DNA of 64,000 nt, taken from NCBI RefSeq assembly GCF_000004825.1, contig NW_008805064.1, positions 2,480,001-2,544,000 of the forward strand, in the 5' to 3' direction. Shown here piece after piece: positions 33,740 to 46,774 of this stretch. The DNA comes from Heterostelium album PN500. Its lineage: Eukaryota > Evosea > Eumycetozoa > Acytosteliales > Acytosteliaceae. The notes under the pieces are model-generated. The model had not been told where the DNA came from. It did not search any database and saw only the letters and a program-made list of their open reading frames with translations. Made by a program: the position numbers and the translations under genes. How positions within the stretch are numbered: position 1 is the first letter of the stretch; each line of letters begins with the position of its first letter.

Positions 33740-36700
33740 TTATTTAAATTTTTCAAGTTTTTGTTCTATTCTTTTAACCTCTTTTCTTGTTTTTGATCTC
33801 TTGTGAAGATACATGGTAGCGGCAATAACCAACGCCAAAAATACAACAGCACCAACAACAATTCCAGCAATTGCGCCATTACTTAACTTCTTCTTTGATT
33901 TACATGTTAAATCGAGATCATCGGTATTAACATCAATCAAATTTGAAAAGTCAGGATCCAAATATACTGATTTAGAATAATTTGGTATTGTAATACCAAC
34001 TTTGATCGATCTGAATTGTGTTGTATCTTTAGTTTCAGTGTCTTCTTCTATAATTCTGTTGATGATTGGTGTCTGAGTATCGTCAATGATACCATAGTCA
34101 ATAAAACGTCCATATAAACTTGACTTATCGATATTCATCTTGATCCATTGAATATTGTTTTTGGTGTAGTTCTGGCTTCCAAACTGTGAGGATGAACAAG
34201 AATCACTGCTCGATCCTTTGATTGTTGATTCCATAATGATTTGGAGTGAATTCGTTTTCAATTGGAATGTGTAATCTGAAAGTCTGATTGCAAATTTGAT
34301 TGACGATTGCTGCATTGTCAAAACTTGGTCACCGAATGTAATGTTCGTTTGATTTGGGAAGAATGATATGGTTGTTTCGATGGTTGTTGTTGTTTGATTC
34401 AATAGTGATGTGTAAACATATGTTGGATTTAGACTTGTTGCTGATAGATCTGTGAAATTCCATTGGTTTATCATGTACTTTTGAACTGTATTTTCCAAAT
34501 CGTCGATTTCTCTGACTTCAAGAATAGAAATCATCGTTGAGATAGTATCACCTCCGTTAGTTATATTAGTACCTGTTGTAGGCTCTGGTTGAGGTGAAGG
34601 TGTTGGAATGATCACAATTTCCGACGAACAAGATGGTCCATACCATGGCGCGCGGCATTGGCATCCGAAATTCTCTTTACATTCTCCACGGCCATTGCAA
34701 ACAGGTGTTCCTGGACAAAGTGATGCTGGAGGTGTCGATGTTGGTGTTGGAGTAGGAGTTGGTGTGAAGGTATAACCATATGGAATGATTGGATAAACTA
34801 TGAATTCATTCGATTTAACTCTATCGTTTTCAATTTGAACTTTGATGAAATTTGATGTGAAACGGTTGACTTTTGGAATTCTAATGCTAACTGAGGAAGT
34901 GTAGGAAGCTACGGTTTGTTGATATCCTTTGCCATCTTGATAATCAATTCTCACGACAAATGTTGAGCCTGTGAATGACAGCGATTTACCAGAGATAGTC
35001 AATGGTCCACCCGATATGAGAATGGGCGATATACGTTCAATAACTGGAATCGTTTTGTTGAATGTTCTAGAGATCTGGCTGGATACTCCCATTCCTATAA
35101 GGTCATCGTATAAATAGCTTTTATAATTGTTTTGTTTGTCAACAATTCCATAAATTGCAACAAAGATATAATCCAATCCGAATCCGTATGGCATTTGATC
35201 CCTTGCGATATAATGATTGTCAGTTCCATCTTTGAAGTCAAGAACACTCTTGATTTGGAATTGATCACCATTAGAAGCCGACAAATAAATCATTGGTGTG
35301 TGGATATCCATTATGCCAGACTCGCCATCTGTTGTTACAAATTTAAATTCAATTGGTCTTTCAAATCCACCAACTTCTACTGATGAATTGAATGTAATAC
35401 TTTTCAATTTAGGTGCAAGATACTCTGCAGAACCTGTTTGTCAATCATAAAAGAAAAATCGTTAAATTTAATAATAAAACATTAAAAAAATAGTATTTTA
35501 ATAGTTACCTCCACATGTATTACGAATTTCTAAAATAGCATTTTGATTTCCTCTGATTGAATTTAATGGATCAGTAGTTATCTTAACTGGACCATTGTCA
35601 TACAGCTCGAGTGTGTCAAGATAGAACGATTGAGTTCTGCAAATGAAGTTTCCAGCAGGAAGTTCAAATGCAACTTCATAAGTTCCATTCTTATCATCTC
35701 CATCTATTAAATTTGAAGAGTTAAATACAACAAGGTAAGGATATGAATCATATTGTGAGACAATACGTGCAACTCCATATTTAAAACCGTTGTGAGTGTC
35801 GGAAATCACCAAATTCCAACCAATAAATGATGAATTCTTGAATTGTGAAATGCTTTTCAATATTGGTGGTTTTGTTTCTCCAGCTGACATATGTTTGGAA
35901 TATTGTTGTTAGTTATCAATTGAAAAAATAACTATTATTTAAATTTACATACTCGGATTGGTTATTATCATTTTAGAATCGCTTGAATTATTAAAAATAG
36001 ATGCAACTGACATACTATCTATTTGACCTATTAAATATCCAGCAGCATCGCCAATTGTATAAGCATCTCCATCGACCATCCAAGAGTTTATTGGGAATTT
36101 GATTGTGAAAAGTTTCAAATCATAGTCATATGATCCAAAATATTGGTATTCATTCTTTGTGTCAAATGAAATGTAAGGAATCATATTTGGAACATATTTA
36201 GATGTGTTGAAATACAATGTATTGTTTAACAATACTCCATTATGATTTGTTAAATCGAAAAATGTTTGATTAAATTTGAAATATGTTAAGTCTGTAACGA
36301 TAAGGTATCCTAAAAAAAAAACAAAATAATATAATTGTTAATAAATGTTAATATATATATGTAAAATATGGTTTTCGAAAACTTACTTGATGAATTAACT
36401 ATAGGAGATGGTACTAATAGATTTAAATCAGAACTAAATGATTCACCTTCATAAAAAGCTGCGACATCACCCTTTATGTTTATTGGAGTCAGCGACATTG
36501 CACCATATGGTAGTGTAACGAACTCTATTTGATAGACTCCATTATATACATCACCAGAAATACGATGAGCTTCGGTAATAATGCTTAGGGATAATTCTAT
36601 ATTCAATAGTGGTACGTTGGTGGTTATTGATATGGTTGCAATATTTGTTGTAGGCGAAGCTTCCTCCATTACTACATAATTTAACACAAATGTTGAATCT

Positions 36701-38325
36701 ATAGATTATTGTTAGATATCTGTGCTTTATATTATAATCTGATTGTTAAAATCATTACTTACTAATACTCTCGAGATCACCACTCAACCCAAGCTCATAT
36801 TGAGAACTAAGTGGTTTGAACTTAATGGTGAGCTTGTTTTCATAAGCATTTGAAGTAACAAATGCAAATTTATAGATTGGATCGCTGACAGTGTCAAATG
36901 CATATGGATTCATCAGAAGAATAGATGGTTGCATTTTGGAATAGAAATTATAGTCCAATTTATAATTAAAAACAAATGGAAGTTGAGTGCTAAATATTGC
37001 AAATTGACAAGTGCCAGTTTCTGTCTGTTGGTTGACTGGTATTTCTGGTATAGCTATTTTGTTAGGAAAATAAATTAAAATAATTGTCTAAAAGTTAATG
37101 TAATAAGATTATTATTTACATAGTCTAATGAAAGTAGCATTATATTCATACAGCTTTGTACTATAGGTATCTTGAATAATTGTTTGGTATCTGACAGCTG
37201 GGATGTTATAGCTTGTTGAATAAGCATACTCTGATATAGTAGCGTTTCTTGATACCAAGGTAAACGGTTCAATTGTATTCTTATAATTTTGAATGACAGA
37301 ATTCATATTTTGAACTGTTACATATTGTTCCACAGTTCGGGATCGGTCGCTCTGTAATCTAAAATCTTCGGTATACACATAGAGATTAGGTGGATAAACA
37401 ATGATATCAACTACTCTCGATGATCTTATAGCTATTTATAAAGGTAATTTTGTTTAGTCTAAATAGAATTATTAATTATTTCGTTTGTCTGTATTGTTTA
37501 AACATACCATTATAAGGAAAAGGATTGTCGACGACGATGTAAGTCAGATAACCATAATAATACAATGAGAGTGTTATATTTAACTTTGCAGGAAGCAATG
37601 CATATGCTGATAGTAAGTTTAGAGAACAATACCAATCTTGAGGAACTGACCGAAGTATTTGGCCACATTGACAGGTAACTCCTGTTGCATCTACTGTAGA
37701 TTGGATTTGTTTAGAACTTGATTCTTGGGAAAAGTTAAATCTAATGAAAAACGTTGAAGTCGGTTTATAGGTAGCGGGAGCAGGTGGAGTGTAACTGATG
37801 ATTTTAAAGTTTTCAACTTCAATCTCTACAAAAATGTGGTATATTGGTTAATAAGATTGTCTAAAAACAAAAATAGAATTGAAGACCTCATACTTTTACA
37901 AATAAAAGAGCTTGGTAATCGAAATAAACCGGCTTTGACTGCGAGAGTCATTGTAAAGTTGCCTATATTCATATAATAGTTTAGGAGGAATCGCTGTGAA
38001 GCTAAATCATCTTGGCTGATCAAGGTGACAGGAGGATATCCATATTCAGTGAAATTGTCTGGTGCGTCCAAACCTATATCATTGAAATTCAATTCTTGAG
38101 AATAGTCAAATACAACAGTCACTAAAACCTTGCATCCCTGTCTATAAATAAAAGGTTGGATGAATGGTGTCGACGAAGATATCAGTGATTGTGCATTATT
38201 TTTATTAACTGAACAAATAAAAGTAAAAAAGTTTTGGTTAATCTATCTGGATTTTTTGAATAAAAATTATGATAAATACCTTGTAAAAATAAAATTATAA
38301 CTAAAATAAATAAATATTTATTCAT
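33740..38325 (-). CDS. ComC-like EGF / IPT-TIG single-pass membrane receptor
   Basis: Nine exons: 38325-38280, 38208-37894, 37825-37508, 37431-37120, 37053-36763, 36698-36387, 36309-35953, 35883-35509 and 35433-33740, for 1,339 residues. All join in phase 1. Exon 1 is just a signal peptide (MNKYLFILVIILFLQ). The seven middle exons each encode one beta-rich domain of ~97-125 residues. Exon 9 carries an IPT/TIG domain (IERISPILISGGPLTISGKS), a Thr/Pro spacer, an EGF-like module (CNGRGEC, CQCRAPWYGPSC), a large domain resembling the C-terminal domain of dictyostelid ComC proteins (ILEVREIDDLEN onward), a transmembrane helix (AIAGIVVGAVVFLALVIAAT) and a short basic tail. It is a likely type-I surface receptor or adhesion protein; the ligand is unknown. 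Confidence 0.9.
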
Positions 38326-38591
38326 TGTGATATTTTATCAAACTTTATTTAATTTGATCTTTTTGTCAGTATGATTTTTTATGGTTGAAAAAAAACAACC
38401 AACATAAGATATTTCCAAAAGATCTATTCTTTTCAAGATTTATCGTAAATTTCTTTATTCATATTTTTGCACTCCATTTTGAAATATCTAAAAAAATTAA
38501 AATATCTATTTTTATAAATCAAATAATTCTTTGATCGCAGTAAATCATTAAATTTTTATTTATTTTTTTTTTTAATATTAACAAGGAGTTT

Positions 38592-39178
38592 TTAATATTT
38601 ACATTCAACGTTAAATATCTTTCCGGTATCATAAGATTGATTCATTGCATCTTTAACTTTACGAACAACATTTTGACGTTCACTTTCGATTTGATCCTTC
38701 TCAGATTTGTCTCTATCAGGTTGACAGCTTGGACTAACAAGAACAGCAGAAACAGTCGAAGCACCACTGATACCATTGATCTGAGCTTGAAGATTGGCGT
38801 AACCAGTTGAAGTTGTACCTTGGTTATCTATTCTAATGGGAGTACGTCTTCCAGCGCTATTTGTCATATCAGTCAATTTACTTCTAAAGATCATACTAAA
38901 ATTTATAAGTGCAACTTCATTGGTAACAGCTAAATAGAATTATTTAATTTTGAATTAATTAGAACATCATCTATCATTTGAATGCAAACCATTTGTTAAG
39001 CAATTCGGATATATTATTATTTACCTTTTCTATCAGTGAAGTTTCCTTTGTTACGTATAGCTGCACCTTGAACTACCTTGACTTGTAATGGTCCTTTCTT
39101 AGCTTGTTCAGCAGATTGCACAACAGCAACGGCCACAAACAATATAGTTAATAAAACTAAAGCTTTAGAATATTGCAT
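38592..39178 (-). CDS. Small secreted protein, family unknown (163 aa)
   Basis: Exons 39178-39025 and 38929-38592 are joined in frame by a 95-bp GT-AG intron. The start MQYSKALVLLTILFVAVAVV is a signal peptide ending near VQS-A. The mature chain is basic and polar, with a predicted helical, charged region near the end (DRDKSEKDQIESERQNVVRK) and only two cysteines (SCQP and ECKY) that could form one disulfide. There is no membrane anchor. I do not recognise the family. It lies divergently from nothing and is tandem with the ComC-like receptor; a functional link is not shown. Confidence 0.75.
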
Positions 39179-39818
39179 TTATTTCGTAGAGTAAGTGTTT
39201 AATTGGAATGATAGAATTGTATTCAAAAACATTTTCAATTTATAGTAAATTTTAACAAAATAGTATGGTGTACGATAATCAATCAAGTTTGTGAACTATT
39301 ATCTGTGCACGTGTTAGCGATGGAGATTTATACATATTAAATTATTTGATTCTATAATAACACAAAAGAAAGTGCGATTAACCCACTTTGGATCAAAGTT
39401 GAATAAAACACATGAACAATTAGTCTGAAGATCAATTTGATGTGCGCACACTTATTCGTTGGTGTGCTGTCAAAAAAGAGAGAATTTGAAGGAGATTAAA
39501 AGAAATTGTGATACAAACTCTGAATTAAACCAATAAAATGTTAGTTAGTTCAATCATTTTCTTGTGATTAACTAACCAACTAACTAAGTTTAATATAAGT
39601 GGAATTAAGTGTGCTTCTGGTAAATATAAACATGATATTGTTATTGATATCAATGGATGAAAATGTTATTCTTAGTTGTGAATCATGTCATACTACAAAT
39701 TAAATAAGATTAAAGAAAAATGATAATATTTAATGTTTTATTCGTGTTCACTTTTGCAACTCATTTTTAACTACCAATTGGTAGTTTATTCGTTAAGATA
39801 TTGCTATTTATTAACAAA
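39179..39818. other. Intergenic stretch with two strong dyads
   Basis: This 640-bp AT-rich gap contains a long imperfect hairpin at 39541-39587 (TTAGTTAGTT ... AACTAACTAA, with AATCA/TGATT inside). It also has a perfect 18-bp palindrome, AACTACCAATTGGTAGTT, at 39769-39786, just past the stop of the next gene. No gene is seen. Confidence 0.5.
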
Positions 39819-41339
39819 TCATTTTATAAACGAGAAAGTATAAGTATAGGTGGTGGTATCGAATTTCATTTGGATCGATGGTATTACTTCATTGATTTTA
39901 GATGAAATCTCACTTGATATCCTGCTGTAAGAGTCAACTTCCAAGTGTCTGATAGTTTCGTTTATTGCCAATGTATTAAGGAATGACAGGATTGATTGTT
40001 CGTGTTTGATAATTGTTTCTCTGAGTTTCGGGTCTCGTGACATTTGTTTTTCGGTATAGTCAAAGTTCTTATCGTATGGCATGATAATGGCAAGCTTCTG
40101 TATCGATCGGGTGTGTTTAAACATCTCTCTTAGGTATTCCAGATGCTTCAAATCACAGTGTGACAAGTACAAATGAGTAATCGAGCTATTGTTATGAGAG
40201 AGTGCTTCGTAGAATGAGCTAGACAACACTTGACATGATATGGCGAGTGTATGCATTGTTTTATTAGCTGATAGTGCAGCACTCAGTAACTCTGAAGCAA
40301 AATGAACCGAGTCGGCAACCAGCTCGTGTGAATGAGAACCTTGTCTCGATGAGAGATGCAGCTCTCTTAGTGTTGTATTGCTAGAGAGCGACTTGCAAAA
40401 CTGTGTCCAATGTTCGATTCCATTTGCTTTAAACACCTCCTCGGTATCATCGAACGACATACATCCACAGTTCCCAAACTGTGCGAAGCTACCATTGATA
40501 TTTCTATCCATTTTATACAGGAAGCAATAGGATACATGTGAACTGAACCATTCCACATGACTCTGCTTTACTATTTCAATTAAATCAGAGATGTCAACGT
40601 TGTCGTTTAATATATGTATTTTCGAGAGTGAATCCAGGTTGAACAATAGTCGGAAAGAGAGGTGTTTCATCTCTCCACTGAATTCACCGTATTGGAATTG
40701 CAGGGAGTTAGCTCTCCACTCTTTAAGATAGCCAGCTGCGAATTGATTGAGATTGGTAGAACTGTCGTATGCTTCAACATTGTGGACGTTTAGATGAACA
40801 AATTCAATGTTGGACGATCGTTCATCTCCAGACAAGTCATAGTCCACTATTTCACTTGATAAATCTTGATCTATAGCGACTTCGATCTTTAGTGTTGGAA
40901 ATCTACAGAGCAACTCCTTAACCAAGATTGGACTATCAGTAGCAACTGTCAGTGTTTGTAGATTACTTAGCATTCCTATCAATTCGTATAACGGTAGGCC
41001 TGCATTACTTTCAAATTCAGAGTTGAACATTGAATCTTGTACATAGAGATTTGATATACGGTCGTATTTGTACAGTGAATATTCAGTCGACAGGTTTCTA
41101 CTATTAAACTCTAACAGTGAATCATAACAAACAAAATATCTACAGCACATGCACTTTGAAATATAATCGAACCAATACCGACTCACCAGCGAGAAATCAA
41201 CCAACCGACTACCAATTACATTTTCGAAACATCTAAAACTATCGTTCTTCAATAGTTGTGCGTTGTCCTTTAGTTTTAAACTATTGCCATAATCGAGTAA
41301 ATGTGTTATTATTCTTTGTTGTATATATTTAGTAAACAT
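39819..41339 (-). CDS. F-box/LRR-type protein (506 aa)
   Basis: Single exon from ATG 41339. The N-terminus has an F-box-like helix pair (IQQRIITHLLDYG, then LVDFSLVSRYWFDYISKC) of the kind seen in dictyostelid F-box families. The rest is leucine-rich-repeat-like (LIGMLSNLQTLTVAT, LFNLDSLSKIHIL, NTTLRELHLSSR, NKTMHTLAISCQVLS, ITHLYLSHCDLKHL, ETIRHLEVDSYS). Its second half is homologous to the 272-residue gene at 20809. It is probably a substrate receptor of an SCF ubiquitin ligase; no substrate can be named. It is divergently paired, across 250 bp, with another F-box-like gene. Confidence 0.8.
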   Translation of the reverse strand: MFTKYIQQRIITHLLDYGNSLKLKDNAQLLKNDSFRCFENVIGSRLVDFSLVSRYWFDYISKCMCCRYFVCYDSLLEFNSRNLSTEYSLYKYDRISNLYVQDSMFNSEFESNAGLPLYELIGMLSNLQTLTVATDSPILVKELLCRFPTLKIEVAIDQDLSSEIVDYDLSGDERSSNIEFVHLNVHNVEAYDSSTNLNQFAAGYLKEWRANSLQFQYGEFSGEMKHLSFRLLFNLDSLSKIHILNDNVDISDLIEIVKQSHVEWFSSHVSYCFLYKMDRNINGSFAQFGNCGCMSFDDTEEVFKANGIEHWTQFCKSLSSNTTLRELHLSSRQGSHSHELVADSVHFASELLSAALSANKTMHTLAISCQVLSSSFYEALSHNNSSITHLYLSHCDLKHLEYLREMFKHTRSIQKLAIIMPYDKNFDYTEKQMSRDPKLRETIIKHEQSILSFLNTLAINETIRHLEVDSYSRISSEISSKINEVIPSIQMKFDTTTYTYTFSFIK

Positions 41340-41589
41340 TATTATTATAACTATTTTTATTCCTAACCTTAATGATCATTTACATTTTGTAGATCAAAAA
41401 TACAAAATTGAAAGAATAGATATTTTTTTGAAAAAAGATTGATCATTTTATTCTTAAAAATTACTGACAAATTGTTGGCATGATATCTTGGAAACTGTAA
41501 GTAGTTTCAAACAAGTGAAAAGGACCAAATAATATGTAAAATAATATTAATATTAATATTAGTATACACTAGTTTATAAACCTAAAGAT

Positions 41590-43261
41590 ATGAATGATGA
41601 ATTAGTTGTTGATTTTCAAGATTTAAAATCACTACCAAATCTTATCAATATCTATCATATATATTTCGAAAGTAAACACACAAAGTTCATTGAAACTAGG
41701 CTGAAATGTGTACTACACTTTGTGGCCTATCACAACTACAATAAATATACACATTATTTCGATTTGAATGGTTATTGCAAGTTCATCGCTGAAGTGTTCT
41801 TTGATGAATCGCAAAAGGTATTCCATCAAATATTGTCTTTACGTTGTATCAAGCAAACTAAAATTTTAAAATCTATTTATAATATGATTATCAATGATGA
41901 AAGAGTATAGTATATATTTAAAGATCAATATGTTTATAATCGTTGTTAACAACTAGCTAACATTCTATATATATTAGTTTAATGACTGGTTTGAAAGAAA
42001 GAATGATTTAGATACCAATGAATTAAAAAATAGAATAGATAGATTCAGAAATCAATTGGAAAGAGATCGTTTGCCACAACTAGATACTTTCACATACGAT
42101 AATCTATATGAAATAGTTAATAAGAATAATAACAACAACAATAATATAGATGAAGAAGAAATAACAACAATAACAAGTACAAATACTATATCTAATGTAG
42201 GAATCAATAATAATAATAATAATAGTAAACTATCTGAATTGTTATTGGAAAAGATAATATCCTACACCATTCAGTTTGATAAACATTTTTATAATAATAC
42301 AACACTTACAAGTAGTAGTGAGGAAAGTAGATACAATCGACTTCAATACCTTTCTTCTCATTTACACGATAGCCATTTTAACAATGTAGAAGAACATCAC
42401 TCATCCAGAGTTATTGATGGAGCAGTCCTTTTAAACCATTCTTTGGTATCAAAGCAGTTTTTTAGTATAGTTTCAAAGATTATCAGTTACAGTTATTACT
42501 ACTGGAATGGATATCTCAATATCAGCAACAACAATAATAATAATAACAGATATAATTTAGTAAAATCACCACCATTATTATTCGATTACGAAATGATAAA
42601 ATATATTCCATACGATAAGGGAATAGAACATGCCAATCAATTGATGTCACGTGTCAAAGTTTTCACAATGAGATCCGATGAATTTGAATTCTCCTCGGAT
42701 TCAGGTGTATCTAGATCCTCAGTGTTTGACGACGACCATGAAGCCTATAACAACTTCCTAGTCTGTGAAATCTACAAAGAAGCTATCACTAGCGATGGCT
42801 ACTTGGTATATCCTCCGGTAATGCCAAATCTCAAGGAGATCGTTGTGTCAGAGTACTATGCGTTTGGCGATAACTACAATGAGTTCATCACTCACCTCGT
42901 TCGAAGCACTCCAAACGATGGCGATACACACGGCATTGAACGGTTCTCGATAGAAATGGTTCAAGATCCAAATATAGAGCAAGATGAGTGGTCGCCTCAA
43001 CCTATTGATTTCCTTCGACTATTGGTGTGGTTGCATTCAGCTACATTGAGAACAGTTCGGCTAATCTGTCGGTCATTCGTACGCCTTGACCTTGGCAATC
43101 TTGTTGAAATCCTTGAAGATATTCTTCCACACATCAAAGAAAATGAAATCCAATTCGAATTGATATTAAAATCTTCATTGGTACGGGTCGAACAATGCGA
43201 TCATAGAGATTTTAACAAAGAGGTATTTCAATTTTTATTAGAAAATACTGTATATAAATAA
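41590..43261 (+). CDS. F-box-like protein with Asn-rich linker (532 aa)
   Basis: Exons 41590-41904 and 41978-43261 are joined in phase 0 (NDER|FNDW). The first exon encodes a helical N-terminal region of ~105 residues. After Asn-rich linkers comes an F-box-like region (LSELLLEKIISYTI, then LLNHSLVSKQFFSIVSKIIS) similar to that of the divergent neighbour at 39.8 kb (LVDFSLVSRYWFDYISK). The C-terminal 250 residues have scattered leucine-rich, beta-alpha-like segments without clear repeats. A role as a ubiquitin-ligase adaptor is inferred from the F-box only. Confidence 0.75.
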
Positions 43262-43685
43262 ATTTTAGAATTTTATAACAGCTCATTGAATAAAACAAAG
43301 ATAAATGATAGATAAACTATATTATTCTTGTGTCGATAAGAAACCAATAATTGTTATTAAATTCTATTTATTCATAATAATAAAAACAACTATTAACTAA
43401 TTTTTTTTTTTTTTTTTTTTTTTTGATGGAATCTTCAAAGAAAATATGAAAAAACAGCTTTTTTTTTTTTTGATGATTGTTTACCAATAAAATTATTTGA
43501 ATATTATCTATATAACATTTTAAAACAATATGAGTAATATTATGATTAACAATTTAGTCAGATTCAGACAATATATAAATAGAATGGAGAAAGTAATATT
43601 AAAACATAATTCAAACAATAAATTCAATAATATAATATTAATATAATTAAATCTTTATCTTTCACTCTTTTTAAATTAAAGTAAA
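43262..43685. promoter_or_regulatory. Actin gene upstream region
   Basis: This 424-bp AT-rich gap contains an approximately 22-bp T run near 43401-43424 and a TATAAATAG box near 43574, about 110 bp upstream of the actin start. A TATA box with oligo(dT) is the usual dictyostelid promoter arrangement. The left part should hold the 3' end of the F-box gene. Confidence 0.45.
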
Positions 43686-44921
<1,236 letters not shown>

Positions 44922-45118
44922 TCAGTCATAATATATATAGTAAAAACGTGTAAATAGTAAATTCTTAATTCTTTGTGTAAATATATAATAAATCATTACA
45001 AAAAAAAAAAGGTAACTGTTGATTTTATCCGGTTGCCTTTGTTTCGCACAACTTCTAAAAAAATTTTTGATTTATTTGCGAATTGCTATTTTTATATTAT
45101 TTTATTAGCTGATTTTGT
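44922..45118. terminator. Convergent 3' region with a stem-loop
   Basis: AATAAA-like signals follow the actin stop, then an A run. At 45011-45037 an 8-bp stem, GGTAACTG with CGGTTGCC (two G-U pairs), encloses an 11-nt loop. It lies between convergent genes, so a 3'-end role is possible but not shown. Confidence 0.35.
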
Positions 45119-45574
45119 TTAGTTATCCTCTGGGTCTTTATCGAGAAGGTTCTTCAATTCACTCTTGTCTGTAAGATGAATCTTGTATAAATAACCATCA
45201 CCCATTGGGTCTTCGTTAACCATCTCTGGTGATTCTGCTACTTCTTGATTTACTGATGTGATCTTTCCACTGACTGGTGAATAGACTTCAGAGGCAGCCT
45301 TTACTGATTCAATTACAGAAGCCTCACGACCGGCACTGACAGTCTTTCCGACCTCTGGAAGTTCGACAAAGACAATATCACCAAGTTGTCTTTGTGCAAA
45401 GTCAGTGATACCGACAGTACCTTCGTCACCATCGACACGGATCCACTCATGTGACTTGGTATAATATGTGTTACTGTAGAATCTGAATGGTGATGCAGAG
45501 AATGTCTTTGGGGCAACAGCTCCTCTGAAGGCAGAACTGCTATTGAAGGCCAATCTGATTGATCTTGAGAACAT
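45119..45574 (-). CDS. gcvH: Glycine cleavage system H protein, mitochondrial
   Basis: Single exon of 151 residues from ATG 45574. The first ~34 residues (MFSRSIRLAF, then RFYSN) form an Arg/Ser-rich mitochondrial presequence. The mature part is a complete H protein: YYTKSHEWIRVDGDEGTVGI, TDFAQRQLGDIVFVELPEVG, and the lipoyl site VIESVKAASEVYSPVSG with the lipoylated lysine at about residue 92, then NEDPMGDGYLYKI. H protein carries the methylamine group between the P, T and L proteins in glycine breakdown in the mitochondrial matrix. An upstream in-frame ATG would add a hydrophobic MLLHFINQFLF stretch; I prefer the inner ATG because the presequence begins there. Confidence 0.95.
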   Translation of the reverse strand: MFSRSIRLAFNSSSAFRGAVAPKTFSASPFRFYSNTYYTKSHEWIRVDGDEGTVGITDFAQRQLGDIVFVELPEVGKTVSAGREASVIESVKAASEVYSPVSGKITSVNQEVAESPEMVNEDPMGDGYLYKIHLTDKSELKNLLDKDPEDN

Positions 45575-45937
45575 TTTGAATATAAATAAAATGATAATAA
45601 ATAAAAACTGATTGATGAAGTGAAGTAACACCCTTGCAATAAATGGTCATGACTTTTGGCAAAATAAAAAAATAAAAAAAATAAAATAAAAAAAAAGTTT
45701 AAAAAAAACAAAAATTAAATTTACTTTTTTTTTTTGCTCTGATTGATGATCATTTTGTTAACTAAATATGTACAAAAAAAATCTTGCTTTGTGCGTCACT
45801 ATTTCTTTAAACTCGTGAGGATGAATGTCCAAAAGTTGTATTTTATTCGAAACTGTGTTGGCAGTAGTTTGTGATAGTAAGATATCTAAAATGTGCTAAT
45901 AATCATGCGACATTTTTTGTCATATTTCAAAGAAAAC
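45575..45937. other. Upstream region of gcvH
   Basis: This is AT-rich with homopolymer A/T runs and should include the gcvH promoter. No gene is supported. Confidence 0.4.
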
Positions 45938-46234
45938 ATGGAAGTTGCCAAATTTCAAGTATTTTATGAACTTGAAGAAAATGAAAAAAATTTGAGTGGT
46001 TCCTTAATTCTGTCATTGAATGGAATTAAATTGGTATTTGATTTTCCTAACATTCCAACTCTTTAAGATGACAATGGCCATTTGGTATGTATATTTTTGC
46101 GGGAATACTTATTATTGTTTTTATTGGTTGTATCATTGTTGTCAGCCACTGGAAAGAGAGCAAGATGCTGGTCAACCGATTGCTTCACCAGTGAATCGTT
46201 CTTCAGTATGGTTGCTATGATTTGCTACAATTGA
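45938..46234 (+). pseudogene. Interrupted small ORF upstream of tRNA-Asp
   Basis: One frame starts at ATG 45938 (MEVAKFQVFYELEEN, then LVFDFPNIPTL) and meets TAA at 46064-46066. It then continues in the same frame as DDNGHLVCIFLREYLLLFLL and a Cys-containing tail to TGA at 46232. Both halves have host-like codon use and a protein-like composition. A single T-to-A difference would read through, but there is also no intron consensus that removes the stop. It could be a decayed gene, or a 42-residue ORF followed by other sequence. The family is unknown. Confidence 0.35.
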
Positions 46235-46387
46235 TCTCTAGACAGCGATTTACTGTTGTAATGACTTTATCTCGGTTAATGAACTAAGCAGCTGCTTCAA
46301 GAGTGTAAGAATTCTTCTGATACTGATCTGATAACAATATTTTGGGTATAAATAAAATTTTTAAATTTTTGTTGATCAAACATCAGT

Positions 46388-46459
46388 TCCCCTTTGGTCT
46401 AGTGGTGAGGATTTTCGCCTGTCACGCGAAAGGCCCGGGTTCAATTCCCGGAAGGGGAG
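46388..46459 (+). tRNA. tRNA-Asp (anticodon GTC)
   Basis: This 72-nt cloverleaf has acceptor arms TCCCCTT and AAGGGGA, discriminator G, D-arm TGGTCTAGTGGTGAGGA and an anticodon stem TTCGC/GCGAA around the loop CTGTCAC with GTC at 46421-46423. The T-arm CCGGG-TTCAATT-CCCGG contains a good B box (GGTTCAATTCC). There is no intron. It is the apparent targeting landmark for the retrotransposon that begins 67 bp further on. Confidence 0.95.
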
Positions 46460-46510
46460 AAATAATTTTAAAAATATTGTTTCGCATGCGGATACTAATG
46501 AATTTCTTCA

Positions 46511-46526
46511 TAAGTTTAACACTAAA
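46511..46526 (+). repeat. Target-site duplication, left copy
   Basis: TAAGTTTAACACTAAA is found again at 51041-51056, directly after the poly(A) tail of the LINE. This left copy starts 52 bp downstream of the tRNA-Asp gene. Confidence 0.9.
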
Positions 46527-46774
46527 GTTTTTTTTCGTTTTTTGTATACAATTAGTAACTGTATACTACTATTTATAATTATTATATTTTCATATTTATA
46601 TCAACTATTTAGCAATAACTATTAATAATACAACATATTATTGCAATAATATAAGATTTAATATAAATTTAAACTAATTATTACATATTCATCTAATCAC
46701 CATCAAATCTTATTTTATTCTATAATATATATTTATATACATTTAAATAACAATAAGAACAACCAATTAGTAAA

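Noticed and set aside
46087-46194. 35-residue ORF with one membrane-like segment (MYIFAGILIIVFIGCIIVV)
   Set aside because: It overlaps the interrupted ORF 45938-46234 in another frame, in T-rich DNA where hydrophobic frames arise by chance.
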